Counted from the stretch's first letter, positions 18,001-26,626 are shown. The stretch is 64,000 nt of DNA from Anaerolineaceae bacterium (GCA_002702065.1 NZXX01000001.1:496001-560000), one strand, 5' to 3'. Program-made: numbers and translations. The notes: a model not told the origin generated them from the sequence alone.

Positions 18001-18855
18001 AGCGAATTTGGCCTGCATGACAAGCAGGTGGCGGTGGCGGGTGAAGTTGTCACCATGCGCAAGATCGTCACCAAGAACAATGACGTCATGTGTGTGGTAC
18101 ATCTGGAAGACTGGCGCGAGTCCGCCGGGACCATAGACGTGGTGATCTTTCCGCGTACCTGGCTCAAGTGCCAGGAGATCGTCAACGAAGGTGAAATTAT
18201 TCGCGTGAAGGGCAAGTTCGATACGTCGCGCGGCGACCCGCAGATTATCGCGGACGAAGTCTCGCAGAACTTTACTGTGCAACTGGCCGATATGAACGGC
18301 GATTATGAAAATGGCAACGGCCACGCGGACTACCAGACGCCGGAATGGGCCGTATGGTCGGATGACGATGACGACCTGCCGTCGGAAGCCTATGAAGCCA
18401 ATGGCAGTTATGATGATGAACCGGTGGCTGCGGCACCGCCTCAACCGTCGCCACCATCGCAGCCGCCAGCGGCACCCGGCCCCGCAGAAACCGTTGAACA
18501 GCCCGAACCCGAACCGGAAATGATGGCCCCCATCGACCCGCAGATTGTTGATACGCTGCCGCCGCATTTGCAGGAGGTGATCAACGGCGGGCCGAAAGCC
18601 GAGATGATGCGCTGGGTGTATGTGTTCTTGCAGCGTACGGGTGATGATATGCGTGACCAGCGGCGCTTGCAGCGGGTGTACAATACGCTGATCAAGTTCC
18701 CCGGCGAGGATCGGTTCACGATTGTCACGGAGACAGCCGGGCAGTCCGTACAACTTGATTTTGAAATTACGACAGATGTCTGTGAAGACCTGATTAAGAA
18801 TCTGGAAAATATCGTCGGCAGCCAGAATATTCAGGTTTATGATCAGCAGGCATAG
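15004..18855 (+). CDS. dnaE: DNA polymerase III alpha subunit
   Basis: Replicative polymerase catalytic subunit. 1283 residues. It opens directly with the PHP domain (FVHLHVHTEYSLLDG, ITDHGTMFG). The polymerase core shows the catalytic aspartates in MPDIDLDYPDDRR, then PKAAVRDVGRAL, NRHASTHAAGVIV and GFNKSHAADYA. A helix-hairpin-helix region and OB-fold follow (VAVAGEVVTMRKIVTKN). After the OB-fold comes an acidic and then Pro/Ala/Glu-rich linker of about 90 residues (about 1095-1185) and a compact C-terminal domain of about 95 residues. The linker is longer than in typical type 1 DnaE. Nothing essential is missing. Confidence 0.97.
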   Translation: MSPQDFVHLHVHTEYSLLDGLSRIDKLVNRAKDLGMDSLAITDHGTMFGVIDFYRACTTAGIKPIIGVESYLAPRSMQDRDSNVDRRAFHMLLLAKNQTGYQNLLKIASAAQLDGFYYNPRIDREFLAAHAEGLIATSGCLAAQIPSMIMAGQDDQARELIGWYRDVFGKDNFFLELQQHDIPELEVVNKWLVENREYADTPFVATNDVHYVLDTDYDPHDTLLCIQTSALKKDSSRMRMSDPSYHLTSQADMWRYFGNIQNGEPLKNTRLIAEMCEVNLDSKGYHLPVFPVPDGHTADSYLRYLCEKGLRWRFGDNALQDKVLRDRLNHELHIIHDMGFDTYFLIVWDLCEFAREADIWWNVRGSGAGSLAAYSLGITNIDPIQNSLIFERFLNPGRVSMPDIDLDYPDDRRAEMIDYTARKYGEDKVAAIITFGTMGPKAAVRDVGRALDVPLELVNQAAKLIPQEPKPKPLMTYVEANPELHDLYNSSPEVHQIIETAKELQGVNRHASTHAAGVIVGDKPLVEYIPLHRLTSGNDNSSIRAVTQFPMETCESIGLLKVDFLGLSTLTILRKACDLIERYHGIKFNMSTIPYRHEMVEHDPDALRMLNEAFEMMGRGETVGVFQVESGGMQQMLRGMRPKRFENIIAGISLYRPGPMDFIPTYNKRLHGEEETEYRHPKLESILQETYGILVYQEQIQQVASELFGYELGEADLMRRAVSKKKEKDLLTHKSIFLERGPQNGVDAEAAEKIFDDIEFFANYGFNKSHAADYAVITVQTAYLKCHFPAEYMTALLTVHRDDSTKVATFMEECRRLNIPILPPDVNASMLDFDIQKQEDGRRAIRFGMAAVKNAGVNALQPIIDARQDGGAFTNLEDFCKRVDLRAVGKRTLESLTKVGAMEAFGSRAQVLGALERMMSFSASYHREQEIGQMNMFGDDPGAADDLFSGLQYIEEFPDRERLDWEKELLGLYVTGRPADKYRAALQNINTRNIRELKESEFGLHDKQVAVAGEVVTMRKIVTKNNDVMCVVHLEDWRESAGTIDVVIFPRTWLKCQEIVNEGEIIRVKGKFDTSRGDPQIIADEVSQNFTVQLADMNGDYENGNGHADYQTPEWAVWSDDDDDLPSEAYEANGSYDDEPVAAAPPQPSPPSQPPAAPGPAETVEQPEPEPEMMAPIDPQIVDTLPPHLQEVINGGPKAEMMRWVYVFLQRTGDDMRDQRRLQRVYNTLIKFPGEDRFTIVTETAGQSVQLDFEITTDVCEDLIKNLENIVGSQNIQVYDQQA

Positions 18856-18858
18856 ACT

Positions 18859-18886
18859 TTGTCATCAGCCCCGGAACCGATACAAT
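18859..18886 (+). promoter_or_regulatory. Promoter for pfkA
   Basis: TTGTCA, a 16-nt spacer, and TACAAT (18881-18886), directly after the dnaE stop and 40 nt before the pfkA ATG. Confidence 0.6.
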
Positions 18887-18926
18887 CATTGCGTTTCGGG
18901 CTGAACGACACAGGAGATCGCAATCT

Positions 18927-19895
18927 ATGAAACGCATCGCCGTGATGACCAGCGGCGGGGACGCTCCGGGAATGAACGCAGCGATCCGCGCGGTGGTACG
19001 CACCGGTTTGGAATATGGCATGGAAGTCTACGGGATTCGGCAGGCCTACAGCGGCTGTCTCAACGGTGATTTTGAACTGCTGACCAGCCGGGAAGTCAGT
19101 GGTATTTTGCAGCGTGGTGGCACAATTTTGCAAACGGCGCGCAACGAAGAATTCAAGACGCTTCAGGGGCAGCGGCGGGCGCTGCGCCGCCTGAACGAAC
19201 AGGGTATCGAAGGCCTGGTGGTTATCGGTGGCGATGGCAGCTTGCGCGGGGCGCTGACGCTGCACCAGCATGGCCTGCCGGTGGTGGGTGTGCCCGGCAG
19301 CATCGATAACGATATCTGGGGCACGGACATGAGTATCGGCGTGGATACGGCGCTGAACACCATCATCGAGGCGCTGGACCGTATTCGCGATACGGCAACC
19401 TCGCACCAGCGGGCTTTTCTGATCGAGGTGATGGGGCGTAATTGTGGCTATCTGGCGCTGATGGCGAGTATCCTCGGCGGGGCTGAGATCGTCATTACCC
19501 CCGAACAGACGATCAGCATGGACGAAGTGGCCGAGGCCTTGATCGACGCGTATGTGCGTGGCAAAACCCATGCGGTGGCGGTTATCGCCGAAGGGGCTGC
19601 CTACTCTACAACCGATCTGGCGACGTTCCTGGCCAAACGAAAAGACGTGGGCTTCGAAATTCGCCTGTCAATTCTGGGGCACATGCAGCGCGGCGGCAGT
19701 CCGTCGGCATTTGACCGGCGTTTGGCTTCTATGCTGGGGATGCGGGCGGTTGAAGCGCTGCGCGATGGTAAATCCGGGGTGATGGTCGGCATGAATGGGC
19801 GCAAGATCGAGACGGTTTCGCTGGAAGATGTGACGACCAAAGCCCGCGAGATGAGCGAATACTATTACGAACTGGCGCGCATCCTGTCGCGCTAG
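18927..19895 (+). CDS. pfkA: ATP-dependent 6-phosphofructokinase
   Basis: Glycolysis: phosphorylates fructose 6-phosphate. 322 residues, the usual bacterial length. MTSGGDAPGMNA opens the protein; GGDG is at 101-104. Gly at 104 is the residue of ATP-using enzymes (Asp there marks PPi users). Catalytic Asp127 and Asp129 are in PGSIDNDI. The sugar-phosphate site is represented by EVMGRNCGYLA and GHMQRGGSPSAFDR. AGGAG precedes the ATG. Confidence 0.95.
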   Translation: MKRIAVMTSGGDAPGMNAAIRAVVRTGLEYGMEVYGIRQAYSGCLNGDFELLTSREVSGILQRGGTILQTARNEEFKTLQGQRRALRRLNEQGIEGLVVIGGDGSLRGALTLHQHGLPVVGVPGSIDNDIWGTDMSIGVDTALNTIIEALDRIRDTATSHQRAFLIEVMGRNCGYLALMASILGGAEIVITPEQTISMDEVAEALIDAYVRGKTHAVAVIAEGAAYSTTDLATFLAKRKDVGFEIRLSILGHMQRGGSPSAFDRRLASMLGMRAVEALRDGKSGVMVGMNGRKIETVSLEDVTTKAREMSEYYYELARILSR

Positions 19896-19954
19896 GCCTT
19901 CTCTGTTGCGGATAGACCCAAACAACCTGTGGTGTGGAAGTAACAGCGGTGGTC

Positions 19955-20326
19955 CTATCGACGATGGCGATCAACCCGTCGTGGCGGACCGTCATACTGG
20001 CGTTCGTACAGGTCACCCATCTGCTGCGCCCACCACTGCTGGTAGACCTCGTTGCTGATGTCAAAAATAAAGCTGAAGCGTTCGCCGGTCACGGGCGAAA
20101 GTGCGACGACTTCGTTCAACCCCTGAAAGGCACGGTTGATGTGGGCCACGACCCGCAGAGGTTCGCCGGATGCCGGACACCGGTGCATCGCGACAAAGTC
20201 GTTTTGGCAGGCGACATCATGGGCGATGATATAACCGTCCGGTGTTGTGCTGTACAAATCATCCGTGCGGCGGGTGTTATAGGCAGGATCAAGGTCAGGC
20301 TCTGGAGATGGTTTACGAAAACGCAT
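19955..20326 (-). CDS. Hypothetical protein downstream of the deacylase gene
   Basis: 123 residues, no family recognised. It contains a compact segment (about 30-110) with CQNDFVAMHRCPASGEPLRVV and a basic C-terminal tail (PPRRVDRHRR). It starts 15 nt after the upstream gene's stop with GAGGGC 6 nt before the ATG, so it is likely cotranslated with the YbaK-type gene. A plus-strand frame over the same bases lacks a ribosome-binding site and is taken as a shadow. Confidence 0.55.
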   Translation of the reverse strand: MRFRKPSPEPDLDPAYNTRRTDDLYSTTPDGYIIAHDVACQNDFVAMHRCPASGEPLRVVAHINRAFQGLNEVVALSPVTGERFSFIFDISNEVYQQWWAQQMGDLYERQYDGPPRRVDRHRR

Positions 20327-20341
20327 GGCAAGCCCTCGTAA

Positions 20342-20824
20342 TCATTCGGTGCTGATGTCGGCGACTTTCGCTTTAACGATCTGAATGAGCGCTGTGGTGG
20401 GCACGCGCAGCTGTATCCCCCGCTGTCCGGCGCTGACCAGAATATGTTCTTCCTCAACGGCGGGTTGGTCCAGGTAGACCGCCCAGTTCTTGTGAGTGAG
20501 CGCCAGCGCGCTGATGCCCCCGACTTTGAGGCCGGTTTGTTGCTCTGCCTCTTTGTGCGAGGCCATCGCTGCTTTTTTCACGCCCATGACAGCGGCCAGC
20601 CGTTTCAGGTCGAGCGAACGGTCGGCGGCAATGAGTGCCAGACACGGTTTGCCATTGTCGGCAGGCATAACGACCAGAGTCTTGTAAACCATCGATACGG
20701 GCACCCCGATGATATCGGCGACTTCCTGCGCATCGTGAAAAGCGTCTGGTTCGCCGTAGGTGATCGCTTCGTAGGGTACCTGGTGCTGCTCCAGCAGGCG
20801 CATACTGTTAAGCTTTTTTGCCAT
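20342..20824 (-). CDS. ybaK: YbaK/EbsC-type aminoacyl-tRNA deacylase
   Basis: 160 residues of the YbaK/ProX editing fold, which hydrolyses mischarged Cys-tRNA(Pro) or similar. Key features are the conserved Lys in VYKTLVV, the AAD.SLDLKRLA block, the AVGISALALTH-equivalent loop (KVGGISALALTH) and the closing strand QRGIQLRVPT. Length and order match the family. First gene of a two-gene unit. Confidence 0.9.
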   Translation of the reverse strand: MAKKLNSMRLLEQHQVPYEAITYGEPDAFHDAQEVADIIGVPVSMVYKTLVVMPADNGKPCLALIAADRSLDLKRLAAVMGVKKAAMASHKEAEQQTGLKVGGISALALTHKNWAVYLDQPAVEEEHILVSAGQRGIQLRVPTTALIQIVKAKVADISTE

Positions 20825-20905
20825 GATTAGCCTGTATTGTGGTAAGTCCGTACGTTTCTATTATATGCTTTGAATAAAGGGCAGTCTATTAAGTTATAAC
20901 AATTT

Positions 20906-20936
20906 TTGGCAATCTGCCGGCGATGTGTACTAAAAT
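20906..20936 (+). promoter_or_regulatory. Promoter for the gene at 20964
   Basis: TTGGCA (20906-20911) and TAAAAT (20931-20936), separated by 19 nt; a 16-nt spacing to TACTAA is the alternative. It lies in the divergent gap between the deacylase gene and the next plus-strand gene. Confidence 0.45.
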
Positions 20937-20963
20937 GATGGCAACTTGAACAAGGAGGCGATT

Positions 20964-21371
20964 GTGAGTGGAATCGAAGCATTCTGGGATAACGATGACC
21001 ATTCCATCGTCTATATGCTGTTTTCTGGCAAGTGGACATGGGATGACTTTTACATCGTGGACCGGCAGGTGATCGCGATGGAAAAAGACGGCGGCGACCA
21101 GATCGACGTGATTGTCGACCTGCGTTACAGCTCCGGCCTGCCGCCCAATACGCTGCTGCACGTCAAGAATATTGCAGACCGCCAATCGGAGAAGATTGGC
21201 GTGAACGTGCTGGTGACCAACAGCCCCCTGGTCCACAACCTCTATAAAGTTGGCAGCAAAGTCTATCCTCAGATCAACCAGTATTTCTGCGTGGCTGAAT
21301 CACCCGAAGAAGCCCGTACCATCATTGGTGAGGCGCGCCAGTCCATACACCAGTCCAGCAGCGTCTCCTGA
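20964..21371 (+). CDS. Small STAS/SpoIIAA-like protein
   Basis: 135 residues. A segment of alternating strands and helices (IVYMLFSGKWTWDDFYIVDRQ, DQIDVIVDLRYSSGLPP, KIGVNVLVTNSPLVHNLYK) has the look of a SpoIIAA/STAS-like fold as in other small cytosolic proteins. No active site seen. The start is GTG 20964, set by AAGGAGG 5 nt upstream; the in-frame TTG at 20946 lies before that site. It converges with the epimerase-like gene (9 nt between stops). Confidence 0.6.
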   Translation: MSGIEAFWDNDDHSIVYMLFSGKWTWDDFYIVDRQVIAMEKDGGDQIDVIVDLRYSSGLPPNTLLHVKNIADRQSEKIGVNVLVTNSPLVHNLYKVGSKVYPQINQYFCVAESPEEARTIIGEARQSIHQSSSVS

Positions 21372-21380
21372 CCAGATAGC

Positions 21381-22286
21381 CTAAGGTGCCACGCGCAGGT
21401 GAATGGATGCGCGTTGTTCTTCACCGGGTTCCAGCACAAAAACCCCGTTTCCGGCGATTCCCTGCTCGTACAGGTTGAAGCCATCATTGGCATTGGTGAC
21501 CGGTTCGACCGCAAAAAATGGCTTGCCTTCCGGGGCAAAGGCAATCAGATGTTCAAAGATGGGGTCACTGGCAATCTGGATTTCCAGTTGGCGATCCGGG
21601 TAAACGATGCGGGCCGGTTTGTCACCCTGCCGCCCCCGAAACAGATGGTCGAGTGTCGCTACATCGTTTAACGGGCGCAGCGTGCGAAAATCCAGCCCGG
21701 GGTCCAGCGGCACCGCGCCGCCGGTTGGCAGGCTGTTGACCATCTCGTACTGCCAGTCGACCGGCAGCTCCAGCTGGACATCATCTGTGCGCACAAAATA
21801 GGGGTGATGCCCCATGCCACCGGGGAAGGCTTCGGTATCAATGTTCTTGAGCGAAAGCGTGATTTCGAAGTCCGGGCCATCCAGCTCGTAAACCACCGCC
21901 GCAGCGAACTGCCAGGGGAAATTCATGCTGGTATGGGCCGTGGAGTCGAAGCTCAGGCTGATGCGCTCCTGCCCCGCAGATTCCACCTGCCAGATGCGGC
22001 GGCGGGTGTCGCCATGGCTGGCCGTGCCATCCCCGCTGCTGGGCTTCAGTTGATGCTCGACACCGCGAAACCGAAATCTGGCATCGCGGATGCGGTTCGA
22101 CCAGGGGATGAGGACGAAGCTGGCGCACTTGCTGGGATTGTCGTAATCGGCTGTATCCGTCGGGCGCAGAACATCGTGCCATTTGCCGTCCTGCCGGACG
22201 CGACCAAACGCGACGGAAGCGCCGGTTTCCGGTAAGATGCCTATTTGCCAATAATCATTTTCGAGCAGGTGAACGGTGGGCGGCAT
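21381..22286 (-). CDS. Aldose 1-epimerase family protein
   Basis: 301 residues of the galactose mutarotase fold. WSNRIRDARF carries the substrate Asn-Arg pair, SHGDTRRR and GGMGHHPYF the two His of the active site, and FAVEPVTNANDGF the catalytic Glu. Likely interconverts sugar anomers or acts on a phosphorylated sugar; the exact sugar is not predictable. Confidence 0.85.
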   Translation of the reverse strand: MPPTVHLLENDYWQIGILPETGASVAFGRVRQDGKWHDVLRPTDTADYDNPSKCASFVLIPWSNRIRDARFRFRGVEHQLKPSSGDGTASHGDTRRRIWQVESAGQERISLSFDSTAHTSMNFPWQFAAAVVYELDGPDFEITLSLKNIDTEAFPGGMGHHPYFVRTDDVQLELPVDWQYEMVNSLPTGGAVPLDPGLDFRTLRPLNDVATLDHLFRGRQGDKPARIVYPDRQLEIQIASDPIFEHLIAFAPEGKPFFAVEPVTNANDGFNLYEQGIAGNGVFVLEPGEEQRASIHLRVAP

Positions 22287-22437
22287 GTCCGCTGTCCTTC
22301 AATAAATGGCGTATACAGTGCCCGCAAGGCGGTACTGGGGTCGCCGCTATTCGCTTCGTTGCAGAAACGGCGACCTTCATTGTACCGTTTATATCCTTTT
22401 TGCCCACCTCAAAAGGTTTTGACTTTGATTCGTCTGG

Positions 22438-23463
22438 TTAGGTGGTTGCGTCAGCATCGGGTTGGATGGGCGGGGGTGCGTCATCCGGTTTGGTTGGCGC
22501 TGGTGTGTCTTTGTGCTCGGTAAAACGCCCGACCTGTTCCTGAGCTCGCTGGGCCAGTTCCTGAAACTTGTCGCTGACCTGATCGAGTTTGGCCGTCATC
22601 TCCGGGTTGGGTTGCAGCCCGGCGGTTTCGCGATGATATGCCGCAATCATGGCGGCCATCGCAAACGAATCGCCCACGGCGGTTTTGATCAGATAGGACA
22701 GGATGAGGGTGAAGATGATCGCCCAGCCCGCCAGTTGAGGCGAAATGGCCGCGAGCAGGAAACCAACCGGGGCCGAGAACAGAATCAGCGCGACGACAAA
22801 GGGGATGTAGCTGATAATCATGAGGGCGATTGCATTCATCAGCAGCGGCTTCCAGACCATGGCGTACAATGTGACACCGTCGCGGGCATTGGCCCACACA
22901 TTCTTTTCCTGCTGCGTAAAGCTGCGCGACATGACGGCTTCGTCGATGTAATTCATAGCAAACTGGATCACGCGGTTGACGACCTGTACCAGCGTGCGGA
23001 CACTGTCGCCGGGGATCCAGGCGGTGAAGCGATAGACGCTGTTGGTAAACGCCTTGACCACGCCGGTGACGAGTTCATCCACGACGAACATGACGTTGAC
23101 CTCGCCGAAGCGTTCCTTGACGCGTTCCTTGCCCCAGCTCAGCTGGTTCGTGCCGGATGGGACATTGTCGTTGGTCAGCAGTTCGCTGATGACAGCAATG
23201 TGGGCCGCTTTTAACATGAAAAAGACATAGCGATAGGCCAATTGATAAAGTGGAATGACGCCGGTCAGGGCGATAATAAACAGGATGACCCCCACAATTT
23301 CAATAGCCTGTCCAACCAGCCAGGCGACACCCCCGACCACTGCCAGATAGATGAGCGCGACGACCCAGAATGCGATGACTGCCCCCAGACGGATCACCAG
23401 AATGGGCGTGGTACGCAGCAGGAGTTGGAGTGCACGGCTGAGTTGCAGCGAGTCAAGTTTCAT
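22438..23463 (-). CDS. Polytopic membrane protein of unknown function
   Basis: 341 residues with about five or six hydrophobic helices: two or three in the first 100 residues, two around 215-285. A loop of about 120 residues with SWGKERVKERFGEV lies in the middle, and the C-terminal tail is polar and proline-rich. No family recognised. The second of two adjacent ATGs (23463) is preferred because GAGGGG then sits 5 nt upstream; 23466 is the alternative. Confidence 0.65.
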   Translation of the reverse strand: MKLDSLQLSRALQLLLRTTPILVIRLGAVIAFWVVALIYLAVVGGVAWLVGQAIEIVGVILFIIALTGVIPLYQLAYRYVFFMLKAAHIAVISELLTNDNVPSGTNQLSWGKERVKERFGEVNVMFVVDELVTGVVKAFTNSVYRFTAWIPGDSVRTLVQVVNRVIQFAMNYIDEAVMSRSFTQQEKNVWANARDGVTLYAMVWKPLLMNAIALMIISYIPFVVALILFSAPVGFLLAAISPQLAGWAIIFTLILSYLIKTAVGDSFAMAAMIAAYHRETAGLQPNPEMTAKLDQVSDKFQELAQRAQEQVGRFTEHKDTPAPTKPDDAPPPIQPDADATT

Positions 23464-23587
23464 CATTTCCCCTCAATATAAGTTTGCAGCTAGAGTGTGA
23501 TGTGCAACTCTATTGTAGGGTGAAAATGGGAACTGTGCAGGCTAAAGCATTAAGATACTGTTTGCCTCGACGACTGGGAATGGGCTG

Positions 23588-24382
23588 CTATTTGTACTGG
23601 CGGCGGGCAATGCGCCCGATGATGTCCGGGAACAGGATATTGCCCCAGATAGTCAGCCGGTCGAACAGCCGCATGGTGACGGAACGCCTGGGGTGATCGA
23701 CTGCGCGCAGGATCGCGGCGGCGACTTTGTCCGGCGTCATGGTGGGCAAGCCTTCACCGGTGCGTTTGCCGAGGCCGAGCCGCTTTTCGTTGAATTCCGT
23801 CTGGGTGCGCCCGACCAGAAAATCTGTGACCGTAATGTGATCGTCTTCCAGTTCCATACGCAGCGAATGCGCCATGCTGCTGACGAAGGCTTTGCTGGCG
23901 GCATAGGCGGCTGCGTAAGGGGAAACCAGATTGTAGGTAACCGAAGAAAGCGTGATGATATGGCCGCCGCCGTTTTGTCGCATGGCCGGGACCGCCGCCC
24001 GAATGCTGTGCAGGACACCATCAATGTTGGTGCGCAGCAGCGTTTCGAGGTCATCCCATTCCGCATCGACTAACGCGCCACGATGACCGACCCCTGCATT
24101 GGCAACCAGAATATCCAGCCGGCCAAAGCGTTCGACCGTCTGCTGGACGGCACTACGCATGGCATTGGCGTTGGAGACATCCGCTGTGACACCTAGAAAA
24201 GCGCCGTGCGGGGCAGGCAAAGCGGTGATCTCTGCGGCCAAGGTGTTTAAACGTGCGCTGCGGCGGGCGGTTCCGGCAACGTGGATTCCCTGCCGGGCGA
24301 ATTCGAGTGCGGTAGCACGGCCAATGCCGCTTGATACGCCGGTGATTAACGCGACTTTCGTGGTCAAATTAGCCTCGTTCAT
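23588..24382 (-). CDS. Short-chain dehydrogenase/reductase
   Basis: 264 residues, classical SDR. NAD(P)-binding TGVSSGIG at the N-terminus, NAGVG, catalytic Ser in ITLSSVTYN and Tyr-Lys in YAASK. An Arg-rich cofactor loop (GTARRSARL) suggests NADPH. Its start lies 22 nt from the preceding gene's stop, so it is probably the second gene of an operon with the NAD(P)H-binding fusion protein. Substrate unknown. Confidence 0.88.
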   Translation of the reverse strand: MNEANLTTKVALITGVSSGIGRATALEFARQGIHVAGTARRSARLNTLAAEITALPAPHGAFLGVTADVSNANAMRSAVQQTVERFGRLDILVANAGVGHRGALVDAEWDDLETLLRTNIDGVLHSIRAAVPAMRQNGGGHIITLSSVTYNLVSPYAAAYAASKAFVSSMAHSLRMELEDDHITVTDFLVGRTQTEFNEKRLGLGKRTGEGLPTMTPDKVAAAILRAVDHPRRSVTMRLFDRLTIWGNILFPDIIGRIARRQYK

Positions 24383-24404
24383 GGTGCTGAGTCATGGGGG
24401 GAGT

Positions 24405-25985
24405 CTAATCGCGTTTGCGGGTTTTGACTACCACCAGAAGCCCGACAAGCACGCCGAAACCCAACGCTACGAGGCCAGTTTGCCGCAGTGACCGGTCATC
24501 CGAAGGTACCTGCGAACCGGACTCGTTGATCCGTTCGGCTTCGATGACCAGTTGGTTAATCAGGCCGGTGAAGATGAGGGAATGCACGAAGAACAACCCA
24601 TACCAGTAGACCAGACCGAGCAATCCTCTGGAAGCGAAAAACGCCGTCTGGATGAGGCGGGTGCTGCCGTTGGGCATGGGTTCGGCTTCGAATTGCAGCC
24701 AGCCACGACCTGGCAGTTTCATCTCTGCCCGCAGGCGCAGCAGACGGTTCGGTTCAATCGCCTCGACCCGCCAGAAATCGAGCGCCTCGCCGACACGCAG
24801 GATATCCGGGTCACGTCGTCCGCGCCGGTAGCCGGGGCCGCCCACCAGCCTGTCCAGCAGGCCGCGAATGTGCCACAGACCGTTCAGGTAAAGCCATCCA
24901 TAGCCGCCGCCCAACCGCGCGAAGGCCCGGTAGACATCGGCTGGTGGTGCCTGGATTTCGCGCTCCATCCGTTCGATCATCATCCCTTCGCGCTCTTCAA
25001 AGCTATAGGGTTTGATGTCGCCCATGCTGCTGACCAGGGCATCGCTCCACGTGGTTTCGATTTCGCTGGCGCGCAACCGGCTCAGTGAGAGCTGCACCGC
25101 TGTCCGGTAGTCCATGGGTTGAATGTGAGGGAACAGGTGACGGGCGCTGTCATCTCGTACGATGACTTCATTGTGCAATCCGTCGATCAGGGGTCGGGCG
25201 ATGCTGGCCGGAATCGGCGTCACCAGATGCACCCAGTAAGACGACAGGCGCGGGGTCAGCACTGGCACCGGCAGCAGATAGCGCCGCAGGTTGCGGGCTT
25301 CGGCATAACCCAGCATCATCTCGCCGTACGTCAGCACATTTTCACCGCCGATCTCGATGATGCGCCCGGTGCTGAAGGGGGTATCCAGTGCATCAATGAG
25401 GTATTGGAGGGTATCGCGGATGCTGATCGGTTGGATGCGCGTGAAGACCCACTGTGGGCAGATCATCACCGGGAGGCGCTCCGTCAGGTAGCGGATCATT
25501 TCGAACGAGATGCTGCCTGAGCCGACGATGACCGCGGCGCGAAACTCCGTGACCGGTACACCCGAATCGCGCAGGACATCCCCGACATGCTGGCGCGACC
25601 GCAGGTGCAGTGAAAGATCGGTTTCCGGGTCGCCCAGCCCGCCGAGATAAATCAGCCGTTTGACGCCGGCGTCGCTGGCTGCGCTGCCAAAGTTGCGGGC
25701 GGCCTGTTCATCGCGTTCGTAAAACGAGTCGCCACCGCCCATGCTGTGAATGAGGTAGTAGGCCGTGTCGATGTCCTGCATGGCTGGCTGGAGCGTGTCA
25801 GGTTCCAGCACATCGCCTTCGATCACCTCGACCTGTTGCAGCCAGTCGCGGCCCTGCAATCGCTTTTGATCGCGCACCAGAATACGAACGTGGTAGCCTT
25901 TTTCCAGCAAGCGCGGCACCAGACGCCCACCAATATAGCCGGTGACGCCCGTCACAAGGATGTTTTTTTGAGCAGGTGAAGTCAC
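24405..25985 (-). CDS. NAD(P)H-binding epimerase domain fused to DUF2867-like domain
   Basis: 526 residues. An N-terminal atypical SDR domain (LVTGVTGYIGGRLVPRLLEKG, then YLIHSMGGGDSFYERDEQAA, residues 1-290) is followed by a C-terminal domain (about 325-480) with GYGWLYLNGLWHIRGLLDRL and GEALDFWRVEAIEPNRLLRL, as in DUF2867 proteins, and a membrane helix near the end (about 500-520). The combination is known from bacterial YtfG/YbjT-like fusions; the reaction is unknown. First gene of a pair with the SDR gene downstream. Confidence 0.82.
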   Translation of the reverse strand: MTSPAQKNILVTGVTGYIGGRLVPRLLEKGYHVRILVRDQKRLQGRDWLQQVEVIEGDVLEPDTLQPAMQDIDTAYYLIHSMGGGDSFYERDEQAARNFGSAASDAGVKRLIYLGGLGDPETDLSLHLRSRQHVGDVLRDSGVPVTEFRAAVIVGSGSISFEMIRYLTERLPVMICPQWVFTRIQPISIRDTLQYLIDALDTPFSTGRIIEIGGENVLTYGEMMLGYAEARNLRRYLLPVPVLTPRLSSYWVHLVTPIPASIARPLIDGLHNEVIVRDDSARHLFPHIQPMDYRTAVQLSLSRLRASEIETTWSDALVSSMGDIKPYSFEEREGMMIERMEREIQAPPADVYRAFARLGGGYGWLYLNGLWHIRGLLDRLVGGPGYRRGRRDPDILRVGEALDFWRVEAIEPNRLLRLRAEMKLPGRGWLQFEAEPMPNGSTRLIQTAFFASRGLLGLVYWYGLFFVHSLIFTGLINQLVIEAERINESGSQVPSDDRSLRQTGLVALGFGVLVGLLVVVKTRKRD

Positions 25986-26074
25986 AACAATCTGTCCCCC
26001 AGGTTCATGCTTATATCACTTACTATCTTGAACCCTGAAGATGAGATCGACCTGTTATAGAGATTGGTGATCGC

Positions 26075-26455
26075 TTAGTGTTCTGGCGGTGTTTCGTCCG
26101 TCTCCGCCGATACAGACGGGCTTTCCGGCGGTTGGGGCAGGCTCTGCGGCTGTTGGGGTGGATAGCTGGTGTGTTGCGATGGCTCTGGCCGGGGGCGCTT
26201 GAATACGCAGAAATACGTGCTGCTCCAGCGCGGCGCTCCATGAAAGAGGATGTCGCCATTGCCGCCGACTTTGGGGACAGGTTCCATGTGAACGAGTTCC
26301 CACCGGGCGGCGCCGAGCTGATCCAGTTCCGGGATCATGCTTTCGGGGGTGTGGCGGGGCAGCTTTTTCTTGTCGAACCGCCGTTTGAGCTGATCCTCAT
26401 CTTCCTTATGGACTTGCGCTTCGAGGAACAGGGTCAGGTATTCCCATTGCGTCAT
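26075..26455 (-). CDS. Small DUF4177-like protein with proline-rich tail
   Basis: 126 residues. The first 88 residues match the short DUF4177-like pattern: MTQWEYLTLFLEAQV at the start and LDQLGAARWELVHM in the middle, then TYFCVFKRP. The last 40 residues are Pro/Gln/Ser/Glu-rich and probably disordered. Function unknown. It is divergent from the CHAD gene. Confidence 0.65.
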   Translation of the reverse strand: MTQWEYLTLFLEAQVHKEDEDQLKRRFDKKKLPRHTPESMIPELDQLGAARWELVHMEPVPKVGGNGDILFHGAPRWSSTYFCVFKRPRPEPSQHTSYPPQQPQSLPQPPESPSVSAETDETPPEH

Positions 26456-26598
26456 GTTGATTAGCTCCCCTGCGATTCAATCTGGTGTTTATTATAGCGT
26501 CAGATGCAAACGGGCGATATTTGTTAAGAGATGCGAGATGAAGTATTGTTGTCGATTATTGTTAGTTAATTTAGCATTGCATTTATTTTAAGAAACCT

Positions 26599-26626
26599 TA
26601 ACGCTTTTTCACTTTCTGTTAAAATA
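26599..26626 (+). promoter_or_regulatory. Extended -10 promoter for the CHAD gene
   Basis: TGT-TAAAAT (26618-26626) with TTAACG (26599-26604) 16 nt upstream of the hexamer. It lies in a locally AT-rich divergent intergenic region. Confidence 0.45.

Noticed and set aside
19934-20341. 135-codon plus-strand frame between pfkA and the deacylase gene
   Set aside because: Opposite to a minus-strand gene with a good ribosome-binding site that is adjacent to ybaK; no domain seen.
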